Origin: Actinomycetota bacterium
GTDB taxonomy: Bacteria > Actinomycetota > Coriobacteriia > Anaerosomatales > JAUXNU01
Direction: 5' to 3'
Assembly: GCA_030682655.1 (NCBI GenBank)
Contig: JAUXNU010000200.1
Coordinates: 1-40,246, forward strand
Length of the DNA: 40,246 nucleotides
Numbering within the stretch: the first letter of the stretch is position 1; each line of letters starts with the position of its first letter. Under the pieces are notes generated by a model. That model was given only the letters and a program-made list of their open reading frames with translations, did not search any database and was not told where the DNA came from. Positions 1 to 7,219 of this stretch are shown here, piece after piece. The translations under genes and the position numbers were made by a program.

Positions 1-133
1 CCGCCCACAGGCGTCGACGTCTCTCATCGAACTCTCCCGCGAGCGCCCGATAGCGCTCTCCGATCGCATGCTCGTTGATCATACGATCTTACTTCGACAT
101 CACCAGCCAATCTCCTACTTGTTGTTTGACGCT
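1..133. other. non-coding flank of CRISPR array
   Basis: I see no repeat unit, promoter or credible gene here. It lies on the upstream side of the array, next to the degenerate first repeat. An open frame that runs from here through the array exists only because the repeats lack stops in that frame. Confidence 0.5.
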
Positions 134-500
134 TCCTTAGCTCCCCGCCACACTCCGAAGTGCTACGCTAACCTCCGCGACGCGGACCTGGACCTCGTCG
201 TCTTAGCTCCCCGCCACACTCCGAAGTGCTACGCTACGGGGGCGACGCTGCATACCGACTACGACAGTCTTAGCTCCCCGCCACACTCCGAAGTGCTACG
301 CTGTTACCTGTCGTGTCTACGTGGTCTGGTAGGTCTTAGCTCCCCGCCACACTCCGAAGTGCTACGCTCGCAACCTGCGTGAGGCAGAGGCAGAAGGCGT
401 CTTAGCTCCCCGCCACACTCCGAAGTGCTACGCTTACCCCTCGTTTGTGAACCTCAGCGGACCTGTCTTAGCTCCCCGCCACACTCCGAAGTGCTACGCT
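134..500 (+). CRISPR. type II-C CRISPR array, 6 repeats and 5 spacers
   Basis: Six copies of a 36-bp repeat start at 134, 200, 267, 333, 399 and 465. Spacers are 30 bp, except the second (236-266), which is 31 bp. The repeat begins GTCTTAGCTCCCC and ends GTGCTACGCT, which is very close to the Neisseria type II-C repeat (GTTGTAGCTCCC...GTGCTACAAT). This fixes the crRNA reading direction as rightward, convergent with the minus-strand cas genes. The first repeat differs at its first two bases, so the degenerate end is the 5' end, as reported for other II-C arrays. That would put new-spacer insertion at the cas2-proximal end. The repeat 3' end has an extended -10-like element (TGCTACGCT), so each repeat may carry its own promoter. 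Spacer targets cannot be judged from sequence alone. Confidence 0.98.
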
Positions 501-509
501 GGTGAGACG

Positions 510-538
510 GAAACGGCGCTGCTGAGCAGCGCCGTTTC
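510..538. terminator. perfect hairpin between array and cas2
   Basis: Two 14-base arms (510-523 and 525-538) are perfectly complementary around a single central base. The stem lies between the convergent array and cas2, so it could stop transcripts from either side. There is no clear U tract on either strand, so strength as an intrinsic terminator is uncertain. It may also mark the spacer-acquisition end of the array. Confidence 0.6.
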
Positions 539-565
539 TGATGACTCTCGTCTGAAAAGTGGTTT

Positions 566-874
566 CTAAAGCCATAGCTGAAGCTGTGCACCCACCTTTT
601 TCTCTTGCGGTGACGGCTCGCCCACGAGGAACAACATCGAGGCGTACTGCTTCTCGGTGACCGTCATTACGCGGATGTTTCCCTTGGCAGGAGCGTTCGC
701 CCGGAGGCGATTCAGATGCTTGTCGATTCCGTCAAGGCCGTCCGCAATACGAGAGTACACCGAAAACTGCATCATCGTGTACCCGTCCTTGACGAGGAAC
801 TTGTGGAACAGCTGATAGCGCTTTCTATTGGCCTTGGAGTTCACTGGTAGGTCGAACAGCACGATCAGTCGCAT
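566..874 (-). CDS. cas2: CRISPR-associated endonuclease Cas2
   Basis: Cas2 is the structural partner of Cas1 in the spacer-integration complex. The protein (102 aa) opens with MRLIVLFDLPV, the first beta strand of the ferredoxin-like fold with the conserved Asp, and continues with the family pattern RYQLFHKFLVKDGYTMMQFSVYSR. I chose the ATG at 874 because GAGGTGA sits about 6 bases before it. A GTG at 892 that overlaps the cas1 stop by 4 bases is the alternative and adds six residues. The gene is last in the cas9-cas1-cas2 operon and converges on the array. No csn2 or cas4 gene follows, which fits subtype II-C. Confidence 0.95.
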   Translation of the reverse strand: MRLIVLFDLPVNSKANRKRYQLFHKFLVKDGYTMMQFSVYSRIADGLDGIDKHLNRLRANAPAKGNIRVMTVTEKQYASMLFLVGEPSPQEKKVGAQLQLWL

Positions 875-888
875 CGGCTTCACCTCAA

Positions 889-1788
889 TCACTCCGGCAC
901 ACAGTCGGCCGTGACGTCTTCGGGGGCAAGCGCTGGTACGCGAAGCTCGCAGTGATCCTTGCGGGCGAACGCTCGCATCAGGCTGGCCGCCACTTCCTCA
1001 ACACCCGTGAGCACTGAGTGCTGTCGGTCGCCGATTCTGCATGGAGCGTTCAGTGTGCTGACGAGGGCCATGCGGCCCTCCTTGTTGTTGACGCTCGCCT
1101 GTTCGCGAACTGCGACGAGATCGACAAAGGGACGGAACGGCTCAAGCAGGTCGTCTGCGAGATTGAATGCGTTGAGTTGGCTGTCATGGTGAATCCCGAC
1201 GGCGGGGTAGAGCCCGTGCCCGACGAGTGCACGGGCGACAGCGGCTCGCACCACCGCGTAGCCATAGTCCAGTGCCCCGTCCGGATCGTGGCCACTGTGG
1301 CGTTTGACTCCCGGCATGAGCCGGGCGAAATAGTATCTTGCGGCCGTTCCTTCGACTCCCGTGGCGTCGCCAGAGACAACTCGACCTGCATACTCTTCGA
1401 GCTTCTCCGCTCCAGGCAGGTCGAGAGCTTGAAGGCAGAGGGCCTGGTTACGGACCTTGCTCACGATCAGTCTCTGCCAGAGGCGCTTCTTCTGGGGAAG
1501 TGAAGCGGCAAGCTGCTGCCGCGTTGCGGCGAGTTGCCGGCTGTGTCGGCAGTGAGGTAACAGAATTCCCGTGGGCATGTGCTTGTCGTCGCATACCGCA
1601 ACCGCAACTCCGCTTGCGGCGATTAGAGACAGGGCTGCCGAAGAAAGCCAGATCCGGGGATTCTCAAGAACGAGCACGGCGATGTCTTCCAGGGGGATCC
1701 AGTAGCTCTGGCCCTGGACAGCAATCAGTTGATCGGAGTGTACGTGCAGCTCCGCCTCATTGCTGATCACCACCGTGCGAAAAGCCAA
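889..1788 (-). CDS. cas1: CRISPR-associated endonuclease Cas1
   Basis: Cas1 is the integrase that inserts new spacers, acting as a complex with Cas2. The 299-aa protein opens with AFRTVVISN, the usual start of type II Cas1. The active-site regions are visible: Glu in GVEGTAARYYFARLM, His in GIHHDSQLNAFNLADD and the acidic LLEPFRPFVD segment. I chose the TTG at 1788 because family similarity begins there and GGGAG lies about 7 bases upstream. An ATG at 1833 would add 15 residues with no matching homology. The gene overlaps the 3' end of cas9 by 32 bases, so translation is probably coupled. The stop is followed closely by cas2. Confidence 0.95.
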   Translation of the reverse strand: MAFRTVVISNEAELHVHSDQLIAVQGQSYWIPLEDIAVLVLENPRIWLSSAALSLIAASGVAVAVCDDKHMPTGILLPHCRHSRQLAATRQQLAASLPQKKRLWQRLIVSKVRNQALCLQALDLPGAEKLEEYAGRVVSGDATGVEGTAARYYFARLMPGVKRHSGHDPDGALDYGYAVVRAAVARALVGHGLYPAVGIHHDSQLNAFNLADDLLEPFRPFVDLVAVREQASVNNKEGRMALVSTLNAPCRIGDRQHSVLTGVEEVAASLMRAFARKDHCELRVPALAPEDVTADCVPE

Positions 1789-4700
1789 GTCGCTTCTCCC
1801 GTCTGACTCGGTGGACGGACTTGCCGAGAACATCAATCTCGTACTTGTCGAAGCTTACGACCCCCTGCGCTACTCCGAGCCCACGTCGGGTCCAAGAGGA
1901 ATCGTGAGCTGCGATTGTCAGAGTCCCGCCTGCCCGGTCTGTCCCTTTGAAGTAGCCGAAGATCGTTTCAACTCCATCCCTGCTCTTCTTCGTCAGCTTG
2001 ACCAGGTCGTTCATATAGAGGCTGAAGGCGAACCGATAGGTCTCATCGATCAACCGCCAGTCTGCTTCCGCCTTATGCGCGACGATTGCCCGGTTTGGTA
2101 GTGCTCCCCCAGCAACATCTTTGAGATATATCGGCACCAAGTAGTACTTTCCTGACTTCTCGAACGCGTCCGTGCGAACCATCTCTCCGTTGTCTGCAAT
2201 TCCGCCGCGCACAGGAGTGCCGCCACTCGACGGGGCGTCGTACACGCGGATCGATCTGACGCGCGGGGAGACGCGGCCTGCGCGTGTCGGCTTGTAGACC
2301 GGGTCTGCGAATGCCTTCTTGGCGTCACCATCGTGTGCGTCGAGGCACGCTCGCAGCATCGAGAATAGCGCGGCGTCTCTCTCGCGCCCCACCATCCGGT
2401 CGAGTGAGTTGCGGTTGAGATCCTCGAGGTTCACGCGTTTGCTGCTCATGAGTCTGCCCTTGGCATCCTCGCCCTCGATTCGCCTCACTGTTTCCTTGTG
2501 GACTTCACCGCGGATGGATCGTGATGGCATGCGGCTGACCAAGATCGGCCGTGGCTCCAGTGAGTCGGTGTCCAGATCGGTCGCAGGGTCGTCAGAGAAG
2601 CGTGCGGTCAGTATCGCTGTCAACTGCTCTGCGAAGCCCTCCCAGGGCTCGGGGACGTGCTTGGCGTCGACGATCTCCCCGGTGCTGGTGTCAACGTACA
2701 CGCCGTCAGGGTTTCGTAGTGGGCGTACTGAGAAGAAGCGGCTCACCGCCTGAACCATCGCCCGGCTCGTCGCGGCGATCACGGCTGCATCGAGCGCGTG
2801 GTGCAAGTCGCCATCAGCTCGCACCTTCTGTAGCTGCCAACCAGTGCGCAAGAACGCGGTGGCACGACCGTTCACCGTCAGGACGGGACGCTTCTTGTCT
2901 CCTGCGAACTGCAGGTTCTCTTCTACGAAGTTCTTGAAGTAGCGCGCGATGTAGCGCGTGTCCACGAGGTTGCGCTCTCGGAACTCGTCGGATGCCCGCG
3001 CATCGAAATCGGTCCGAAGGAGCCTGTCCTTCTTCGGACGGGGCAGATGCATCGACAAGACCCGCTCCTCGAACTCATGCCATCCGTGCGGGTCTCGACC
3101 CAGATATTCAAACGGCGTCAGGCCCCGCTTGCCCTGATTCGCACTTGCTGTGACCAGAACCTTGTTCATGTACCCGTCATCGAACGAGCGGGAATGCGGA
3201 AGAATGTGATCGACCTCGGCGACGCCGGGCTCTCCGGAGAGCATCCGCACGGGGTCGATGTACTTGCCCGTGTAGGGGCAGCGGCCGTCCTGTTCCTTCC
3301 ACAACTTGTACTTGACGATGTCTAGCGGGCGAGGGTCCGCGATGTTGTGATGCTCGTGCAGGTCGTCGAGTATCGAGTCGTTTCGCGCGCGGTTCTCCTT
3401 CTGACCCTTCTCGATCTTCCTGCGATCCTCGTACGAACGCGCGACGTCTCGCGCCATCTCAACATGCAGCGCCTCGATTGGACCGAAGGTAGCGATAATG
3501 GCGTTGAGCACCTTGCGGGTCTGGGACAGGGCCCGGATGACGACGGGATTGCGCACGTCGTCGTACGGTATCGGCGGGAGTTTGGAGTGTCGGGCGCCCG
3601 ATGCGACCTGGGAGTGATGGAAGCCCGCTGCGACGCAGGCGTCCGAGTAGGGCATGCCTGCTTCCATGTGAGGCAAGATCGCGAGGATCGTTTCGCGCGA
3701 GAGGTGGCCGTGTCCCGAGAAGCGGCACTGCGAGAGTGCATCGACCGCAGTGGCGGGCAGTCCGAGTGCATCGAGCTCTCGGCGGACGCTCTCGGTCAGC
3801 TTGTAGTAGGTAAGCACACGCGCAATGTCGTCGAGGGTCCCGGAATCGTCGCGCAGGCGAGCCCAATCCTCCTTCGAAGCATCACTCATGCGCTTGCGTA
3901 ACTCGCTCCATGCTTTCGGGTGCGGGAGCTTCTCCTTCTTCTCGGCGTCCACGTTGTCAGGATCGGTCCGGTCGTAGCGAAGGCCCACGAAACGCGCGGT
4001 GTCGGGAAGTCCGCAGGCTTTCCGAACGTGCGCGTAGGTCAGTGGTGTTGCGCGCTCGAAGGCCATGTTGGCAATAAGTTGGCGCGCTTCTGGCGGTAGA
4101 GTAAGGCGGTGCCCGCCTGGCTGTTCGGTGTATCGGATGTTGCTGATCTTGTCGAGCACCCGGAATCTCTCAAAGGTAGGGCATGCGCGTGGAACTCGAG
4201 GGTTCGTGCGATCCAGGCTGCACACGCCGACTTTCGCCAACAGCGCGTCGCCCTCAGCGATTGGCGCTTGTGTGGAAATGATCCCGACGTACTCGCGCTC
4301 GAAGTCCGCGCTGGCGTAGGGACTTCCGTGGCCTCGCTGGGCTTCGAACAACGTGTCGATTTCCTGGAGCAGCAGGCTGCGGGAGATCACGCCCTTGTAG
4401 TCCCCTTTGTTGCGCTTGGATTCTTCGAATCTCTCGTCCTTCGCGAGCATCTCTCCGACGGTCCGGTAGCCCTTTTCGCGCATCAGGGCGTCGTTCTCTG
4501 CGATGGCGTGTTTGACAGCGCCTTCGTCGTCGTCGGGCTTGTCTGAGAGCCGCATGGATAGGTATCCGCGTCTCTTGCACATCTGCGTGAGCACGCGAGC
4601 CCATTCCCTGGGCGCGAGCAGCCGGTCCAGACCCTCGCATCGCAAGTCGTAGGGGGTCTTGTTGTTTGCGGACACGATGAAGGCGCTTTCGAGTTCCTCC

Positions 4701-4945
4701 GTCGTCAGCACGCCCTTGACCAGCAGCAGTTCGCGCAGTTGCGACATGCGGACACGGCGCCTGCGGAGTCGCCGCCGTGCCGAACGTGCAAGGCGGCGCG
4801 GTTCTGCCAGCGACGCTCCCGTCTTGGGATTCTCGGCTCGTGTGAACGTTCGCACCCCGGCCGCGACGATTGTCTTGGCGGCAGGATCGAGCACGCACCA
4901 GCCAACGGAAGCGATCCCGATATCCAGTCCCACTCGCAGGCCCAT
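1757..4945 (-). CDS. cas9: type II-C Cas9 endonuclease, Neisseria-like
   Basis: This is the RNA-guided DNA endonuclease of the locus (1062 aa). All nuclease motifs are intact: RuvC-I GLDIGIASVGW (Asp8), an Arg-rich bridge helix near residues 48-65, RuvC-II HVEMARDV near 490, the HNH motif VDHILPHSRSFDD near 580, and RuvC-III HHALDAAVIA near 717. From start to end the layout follows N. meningitidis Cas9 (1082 aa), including the C-terminal KYYLVPIYLKDVA and FDKYEIDVLGK blocks. The PAM-reading loop is shorter than in the Neisseria protein, so its PAM should not be assumed. GAGGGGGG lies a few bases before the ATG. The gene follows the tracrRNA terminator on the same strand. I saw no strong separate promoter between them. 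Confidence 0.98.
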   Translation of the reverse strand: MGLRVGLDIGIASVGWCVLDPAAKTIVAAGVRTFTRAENPKTGASLAEPRRLARSARRRLRRRRVRMSQLRELLLVKGVLTTEELESAFIVSANNKTPYDLRCEGLDRLLAPREWARVLTQMCKRRGYLSMRLSDKPDDDEGAVKHAIAENDALMREKGYRTVGEMLAKDERFEESKRNKGDYKGVISRSLLLQEIDTLFEAQRGHGSPYASADFEREYVGIISTQAPIAEGDALLAKVGVCSLDRTNPRVPRACPTFERFRVLDKISNIRYTEQPGGHRLTLPPEARQLIANMAFERATPLTYAHVRKACGLPDTARFVGLRYDRTDPDNVDAEKKEKLPHPKAWSELRKRMSDASKEDWARLRDDSGTLDDIARVLTYYKLTESVRRELDALGLPATAVDALSQCRFSGHGHLSRETILAILPHMEAGMPYSDACVAAGFHHSQVASGARHSKLPPIPYDDVRNPVVIRALSQTRKVLNAIIATFGPIEALHVEMARDVARSYEDRRKIEKGQKENRARNDSILDDLHEHHNIADPRPLDIVKYKLWKEQDGRCPYTGKYIDPVRMLSGEPGVAEVDHILPHSRSFDDGYMNKVLVTASANQGKRGLTPFEYLGRDPHGWHEFEERVLSMHLPRPKKDRLLRTDFDARASDEFRERNLVDTRYIARYFKNFVEENLQFAGDKKRPVLTVNGRATAFLRTGWQLQKVRADGDLHHALDAAVIAATSRAMVQAVSRFFSVRPLRNPDGVYVDTSTGEIVDAKHVPEPWEGFAEQLTAILTARFSDDPATDLDTDSLEPRPILVSRMPSRSIRGEVHKETVRRIEGEDAKGRLMSSKRVNLEDLNRNSLDRMVGRERDAALFSMLRACLDAHDGDAKKAFADPVYKPTRAGRVSPRVRSIRVYDAPSSGGTPVRGGIADNGEMVRTDAFEKSGKYYLVPIYLKDVAGGALPNRAIVAHKAEADWRLIDETYRFAFSLYMNDLVKLTKKSRDGVETIFGYFKGTDRAGGTLTIAAHDSSWTRRGLGVAQGVVSFDKYEIDVLGKSVHRVRREKRLGFSHGGDQQ

Positions 4946-5015
4946 GGACCCCCCTCACAAAGGCATCATTGGCAAGAACTATGGCCCCAGGGTCTGACAA
5001 ACGGGGGAGAAACGC

Positions 5016-5100
5016 AAAAAGGACGCCCCGGGGATGATTCATCACCGGGGCGGAGCCTTACGCTTTTGCTTATCCTAGCAAGCCCGCCACACTCCGAAAT
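5016..5100 (-). ncRNA. tracrRNA
   Basis: Read on the minus strand, the RNA opens with an anti-repeat. TTTCGGAGTGTGGCGGG pairs perfectly with the repeat; after a small internal bulge, GCTAGGAT pairs with the repeat start GTCTTAGC using two G-U wobbles. A small GC-AAAA-GC loop follows, then a segment similar to the Neisseria tracrRNA (AAGGCTCCGCCCC against AACGCTCTGCCCC). It ends in a strong hairpin (5024-5052: an 8-bp stem topped by GATG-AAT-CATC) and a T5 run at 5016-5020. Predicted length is about 85 nt. The 5' end is inferred from the promoter; the mature processed end is not visible. Confidence 0.9.
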
Positions 5101-5106
5101 GCTACG

Positions 5107-5135
5107 AGTAGCTCGACAAGCAAGCGCATTGTCAA
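5107..5135 (-). promoter_or_regulatory. tracrRNA promoter
   Basis: A perfect -35 box TTGACA (5130-5135, minus strand) lies 17 bp from a weak -10 GCTACT (5107-5112). This predicts transcription from about 5100, the exact start of the anti-repeat. The spacing and position support the call; the -10 is poor (3 of 6). Confidence 0.65.
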
Positions 5136-5213
5136 GTGTAGCACCCTGACCCGGCTCCGTGTCCACAAGCTGCCATACTCTGTCGTCGGTTCGAGTGTAG
5201 GGAGACCGATCGA

Positions 5214-5254
5214 ATGGAAACTTGAACGTCCATGATGGACGGTATAGATTCCAT
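5214..5254 (+). promoter_or_regulatory. promoter with nested palindromic operator for the MNT/HEPN pair
   Basis: A perfect dyad CGTCCAT-G-ATGGACG (5227-5241) is flanked at 7 bases on both sides by a second pair of arms, ATGGAA (5214-5219) and TTCCAT (5249-5254), on the same centre. A -10 box TATAGA (5243-5248) lies between the right arms. A possible -35, TTGAAC (5222-5227), is 15 bp from the -10 and overlaps the left arm. Transcription would begin about 3-6 bases before the ATG at 5258, giving a nearly leaderless mRNA, which fits the lack of a ribosome-binding site. The N-terminal HTH of the downstream protein is the obvious candidate to bind it. Confidence 0.65.
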
Positions 5255-5257
5255 ACG

Positions 5258-5914
5258 ATGCGACCAACGTTCACCATCTCGGACATCTTCGAGACTCCGG
5301 CGCGTGCGCGCGTGTTGCGTGCCCTGCTCCTCACTGACGGTCCGCTCAGCGTGCGCGGAGTGGCGCGTGCAGCGAGCGTCAGCCACCCCACCGCGGCACA
5401 AGCGCTCGGTGATCTGGCGGCGATGGGACTCGTTCATCAGCGCAGAACAGGACGCTCTATCATGCACTGGATCAACGAGTCGAACGTCTACGTGCGGCTT
5501 ATGGTTCGGCCGGCGGTCGACGCAGAGGAAGCTGTTGTCGACGCGCTGCGCGTCGATCTCGTGAGTTCATTCTCCGGTGATGCCGAGTCGCTCATCCTCT
5601 TTGGCAGCTATGCGTATGGTGACCAGAGCGATGAGAGCGACGTCGACGTCTTCGCACTCGCGGCTGACGACCGGCTCAAGCAGCAACTCGAGGAGAAAGC
5701 TCTACGGGAGAGTCGCCGCTTCCTCGAGACGTACGGATCTCACCTTTCGATGCTCGTTCTTACCCGTGCAGAGGCTGCAGGGAGTCTGAGAATCGGACAG
5801 AGCGGGTTCAGAGTCGAGTTGGAGTCCACTGGCATCATTCTCTCGGGGAGTAGTCCGGGGGAGTGGGGTATCGATGGGTCGCAAGAACCGAACCCGCGGG
5901 GCGTCACCGGGTGA
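5258..5914 (+). CDS. HTH-nucleotidyltransferase (MNT) protein
   Basis: The 218-aa protein joins an N-terminal winged HTH (about residues 5-70, with RGVARAASVSHPTAAQALGDL as the recognition region) to a minimal nucleotidyltransferase domain. The domain motif LFGSYAYGDQSDESDVDVF near residue 115 carries the GS and paired Asp residues of an active enzyme. MNT proteins paired with HEPN proteins often act as antitoxins that adenylylate the partner. The HEPN gene follows with a 41-base overlap. An upstream TTG at 5222 lies inside the operator and is unlikely to be the start. Family assignment is firm; the antitoxin role is inferred from the pairing. Confidence 0.85.
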   Translation: MRPTFTISDIFETPARARVLRALLLTDGPLSVRGVARAASVSHPTAAQALGDLAAMGLVHQRRTGRSIMHWINESNVYVRLMVRPAVDAEEAVVDALRVDLVSSFSGDAESLILFGSYAYGDQSDESDVDVFALAADDRLKQQLEEKALRESRRFLETYGSHLSMLVLTRAEAAGSLRIGQSGFRVELESTGIILSGSSPGEWGIDGSQEPNPRGVTG

Positions 5915-6305
5915 ATCCCGCGCGTACGCCATGAAGGCATTCGAGTTCCTTGAGTCGTCGCGGGTGGATCTCGCAGAAGAGCGCTTCAACGCGGCGAGTC
6001 GGTCGGCCATTCACGCGGACGTTTCTGCGGCGGACGCCGTTCTCGCGCACGCTGCCGGCAAGGTAGACATCGCCTCCGACCACGCCGCCGCGATTGCTCT
6101 GATGCGTACCTGTCTGGGGGAGGCCTTCCCTGCCACTGCGCAGCGGCAGATCGCAGGACTGCTCTCGATGAAGAACGAGGTCGAGTACGGTCAGCGCGTG
6201 GCCTCCGAGGTGAGGGCGCGGACCCTGGTCGACCAATCAGAGAGATTCGTCGCCTGGGCGAACCGCACGATTGAGGAATCGTCTGGTTCCGGGCATCGGC
6301 GCTGA
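5874..6305 (+). CDS. HEPN-domain protein, partner of MNT
   Basis: This 143-aa, mainly helical protein fits the HEPN family often found beside MNT proteins. It has the long central helix ASRSAIHADVSAADAVLAHAAG and the late motif MKNEVEYG, equivalent to the xRNxADYG block of PF05168-type HEPN proteins. A Lys replaces the usual Arg, and there is no His 4-6 residues later, so the classic RNase motif (Rx4-6H) is missing. The gene starts inside the MNT gene with GGGGAG upstream, indicating translational coupling. It could be the toxin of a type VII-like pair or a non-catalytic relative. Confidence 0.75.
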   Translation: MGRKNRTRGASPGESRAYAMKAFEFLESSRVDLAEERFNAASRSAIHADVSAADAVLAHAAGKVDIASDHAAAIALMRTCLGEAFPATAQRQIAGLLSMKNEVEYGQRVASEVRARTLVDQSERFVAWANRTIEESSGSGHRR

Positions 6306-6374
6306 TGGGCCGTCTGGTCTTCTGTTCCGAGGCCGGTCTTCGCCGCAAGCATCGCGGTCGACTACCGGCTCCAC

Positions 6375-6596
6375 CTGTGGATTTTGTGGATACTGTGGAC
6401 AACTGCCTGTCACGCTACCGCCTGTCGGCCGACTCCTTCCGCTCGCCACATCGCTGGCGAGAGTCGCACGAAATCCGTTGCGTTCTCTCGGCCCCGAGGT
6501 ACTATCTGAACTGTAAGACCGTTGAGAATCCGGATGGGCACAAGCCGTAAGGTGGATTGTTCGTTCGGAGGATCGGCGGTCTTGTACTTTTGTGCG
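6375..6596 (+). repeat. 222-bp structured direct repeat, copy 1
   Basis: This segment recurs at 7220-7441 with no gaps and seven substitutions. It starts with three back-to-back 9-mers (TGTGGATTT, TGTGGATAC, TGTGGACAA at 6376-6402) that resemble actinobacterial DnaA boxes. It holds the palindrome GTCGGCCGAC (6424-6433), a hairpin CTCGCCA/TGGCGAG (6442-6461) and a closing stem TGTAAGACCG/CGGTCTTGTA (6512-6521 with 6577-6586). The right edge touches the relE stop codon exactly. Function is unknown: structured RNA, recombination site or mobile remnant are all possible. Confidence 0.9.
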
Positions 6597-6863
6597 TTAG
6601 AGTCCGCGATACACGTCGCGGCGGTGGCCGATCTTGACGACTAGAATCACGAGCAGGTCGTTCTCGACGGCGTACACGATCCGGTAGACTCCCACGCGGA
6701 TTCGATACAGCTCATCTTCGGTCGCAAGACGCTTGGCACCGTGCGGCCGCGGCTCCGTCGCGAGCATGTCGATTTCGGGAGCGAGCCGCCGTTTGGCGTC
6801 GGGAGCCAGTTTCGCGAACTGCCGGTGTGCGGACGCCGCGAACTCGATCCGGTACGTGGCCAT
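6597..6863 (-). CDS. relE: RelE-family mRNA interferase toxin
   Basis: The 88-aa protein has the RelE/ParE fold signature: an N-terminal YRIEFAASAHRQFAKL helix, a central RIRVGVYRIVYAV strand pair, and a C-terminal GHRRDVYR carrying the basic and Tyr residues typical of RelE toxins that cut mRNA on the ribosome. The ATG at 6863 is 4 bases after the stop of the antitoxin gene, the normal order for such a pair. The TAA stop abuts the upstream copy of the 222-bp repeat. ParE-like gyrase inhibition is less likely given the HRRDVY ending. Confidence 0.88.
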   Translation of the reverse strand: MATYRIEFAASAHRQFAKLAPDAKRRLAPEIDMLATEPRPHGAKRLATEDELYRIRVGVYRIVYAVENDLLVILVVKIGHRRDVYRGL

Positions 6864-6867
6864 CGTG

Positions 6868-7131
6868 CTACAGTCCGAACTCGCGCTTGATCGCTTCCCA
6901 TCCGACACGATCCTCGTGCGCTTCAAGTAGTGCTGCGCGTGCATCCTCGACGTCCGACTCGTCCTCGTACCGTTCGATGAGTGCGTCGAGCAGTCGAAGC
7001 TCCTCGATCGAGATGACCGCCGCGACATCGGTTTCGTGACGTGTGATCACGGTGCGTTCGCGGTTGTAGGTCGCGCGGTTCAGGATCTCTGCGAACTCCC
7101 GTCTTGCTTCGGCAACGCTGACTCTAATCAT
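6868..7131 (-). CDS. Phd/YefM-family antitoxin
   Basis: The 87-aa protein begins IRVSVAEARREFAEILNRA, the Phd/YefM dimer and DNA-binding domain. It continues TVITRHETDVAAVISIEELRLL before a charged C-terminal helix that would wrap the toxin. GGAGG stands 7 bases before the ATG at 7131. It is first in the operon with the RelE-type toxin. Proteins of this family repress their own promoter; a repeated TGTACA site lies at the start of this transcript. Confidence 0.88.
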   Translation of the reverse strand: MIRVSVAEARREFAEILNRATYNRERTVITRHETDVAAVISIEELRLLDALIERYEDESDVEDARAALLEAHEDRVGWEAIKREFGL

Positions 7132-7147
7132 TCGACGCCTCCGGTGT

Positions 7148-7193
7148 TGTACATGGTGTACAGAATATACACACACCGAATGGCGGGTGGCAA
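7148..7193 (-). promoter_or_regulatory. toxin-antitoxin promoter and probable operator
   Basis: On the minus strand, TTGCCA (7188-7193) and TATATT (7164-7169) are 18 bp apart, a good promoter for the antitoxin gene. Two TGTACA palindromes (7148-7153 and 7157-7162), 3 bp apart, lie just downstream over the predicted start. That is a likely autorepression site for the Phd/YefM protein. Confidence 0.65.
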
Positions 7194-7219
7194 CCGACGC
7201 GTGCAACACCCCATTTCAT

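Noticed and set aside
68-382. 104-codon open frame through the CRISPR array
   Set aside because: It repeats the same translated repeat unit four times and has no ribosome-binding site; it is the array read as protein.
4946-5015. Separate cas9 promoter
   Set aside because: TTGTCA is present on the minus strand but no -10 is at a proper distance; cas9 may rely on a weak promoter or read-through.
6376-6402. Chromosome origin because of DnaA-like boxes
   Set aside because: No dnaA, dnaN or AT-rich unwinding region is nearby; only three boxes per copy.
6512-6586. c-di-GMP or other known riboswitch in the repeat
   Set aside because: Short matches (GGGCACAAGCC) are in the wrong order for known classes.
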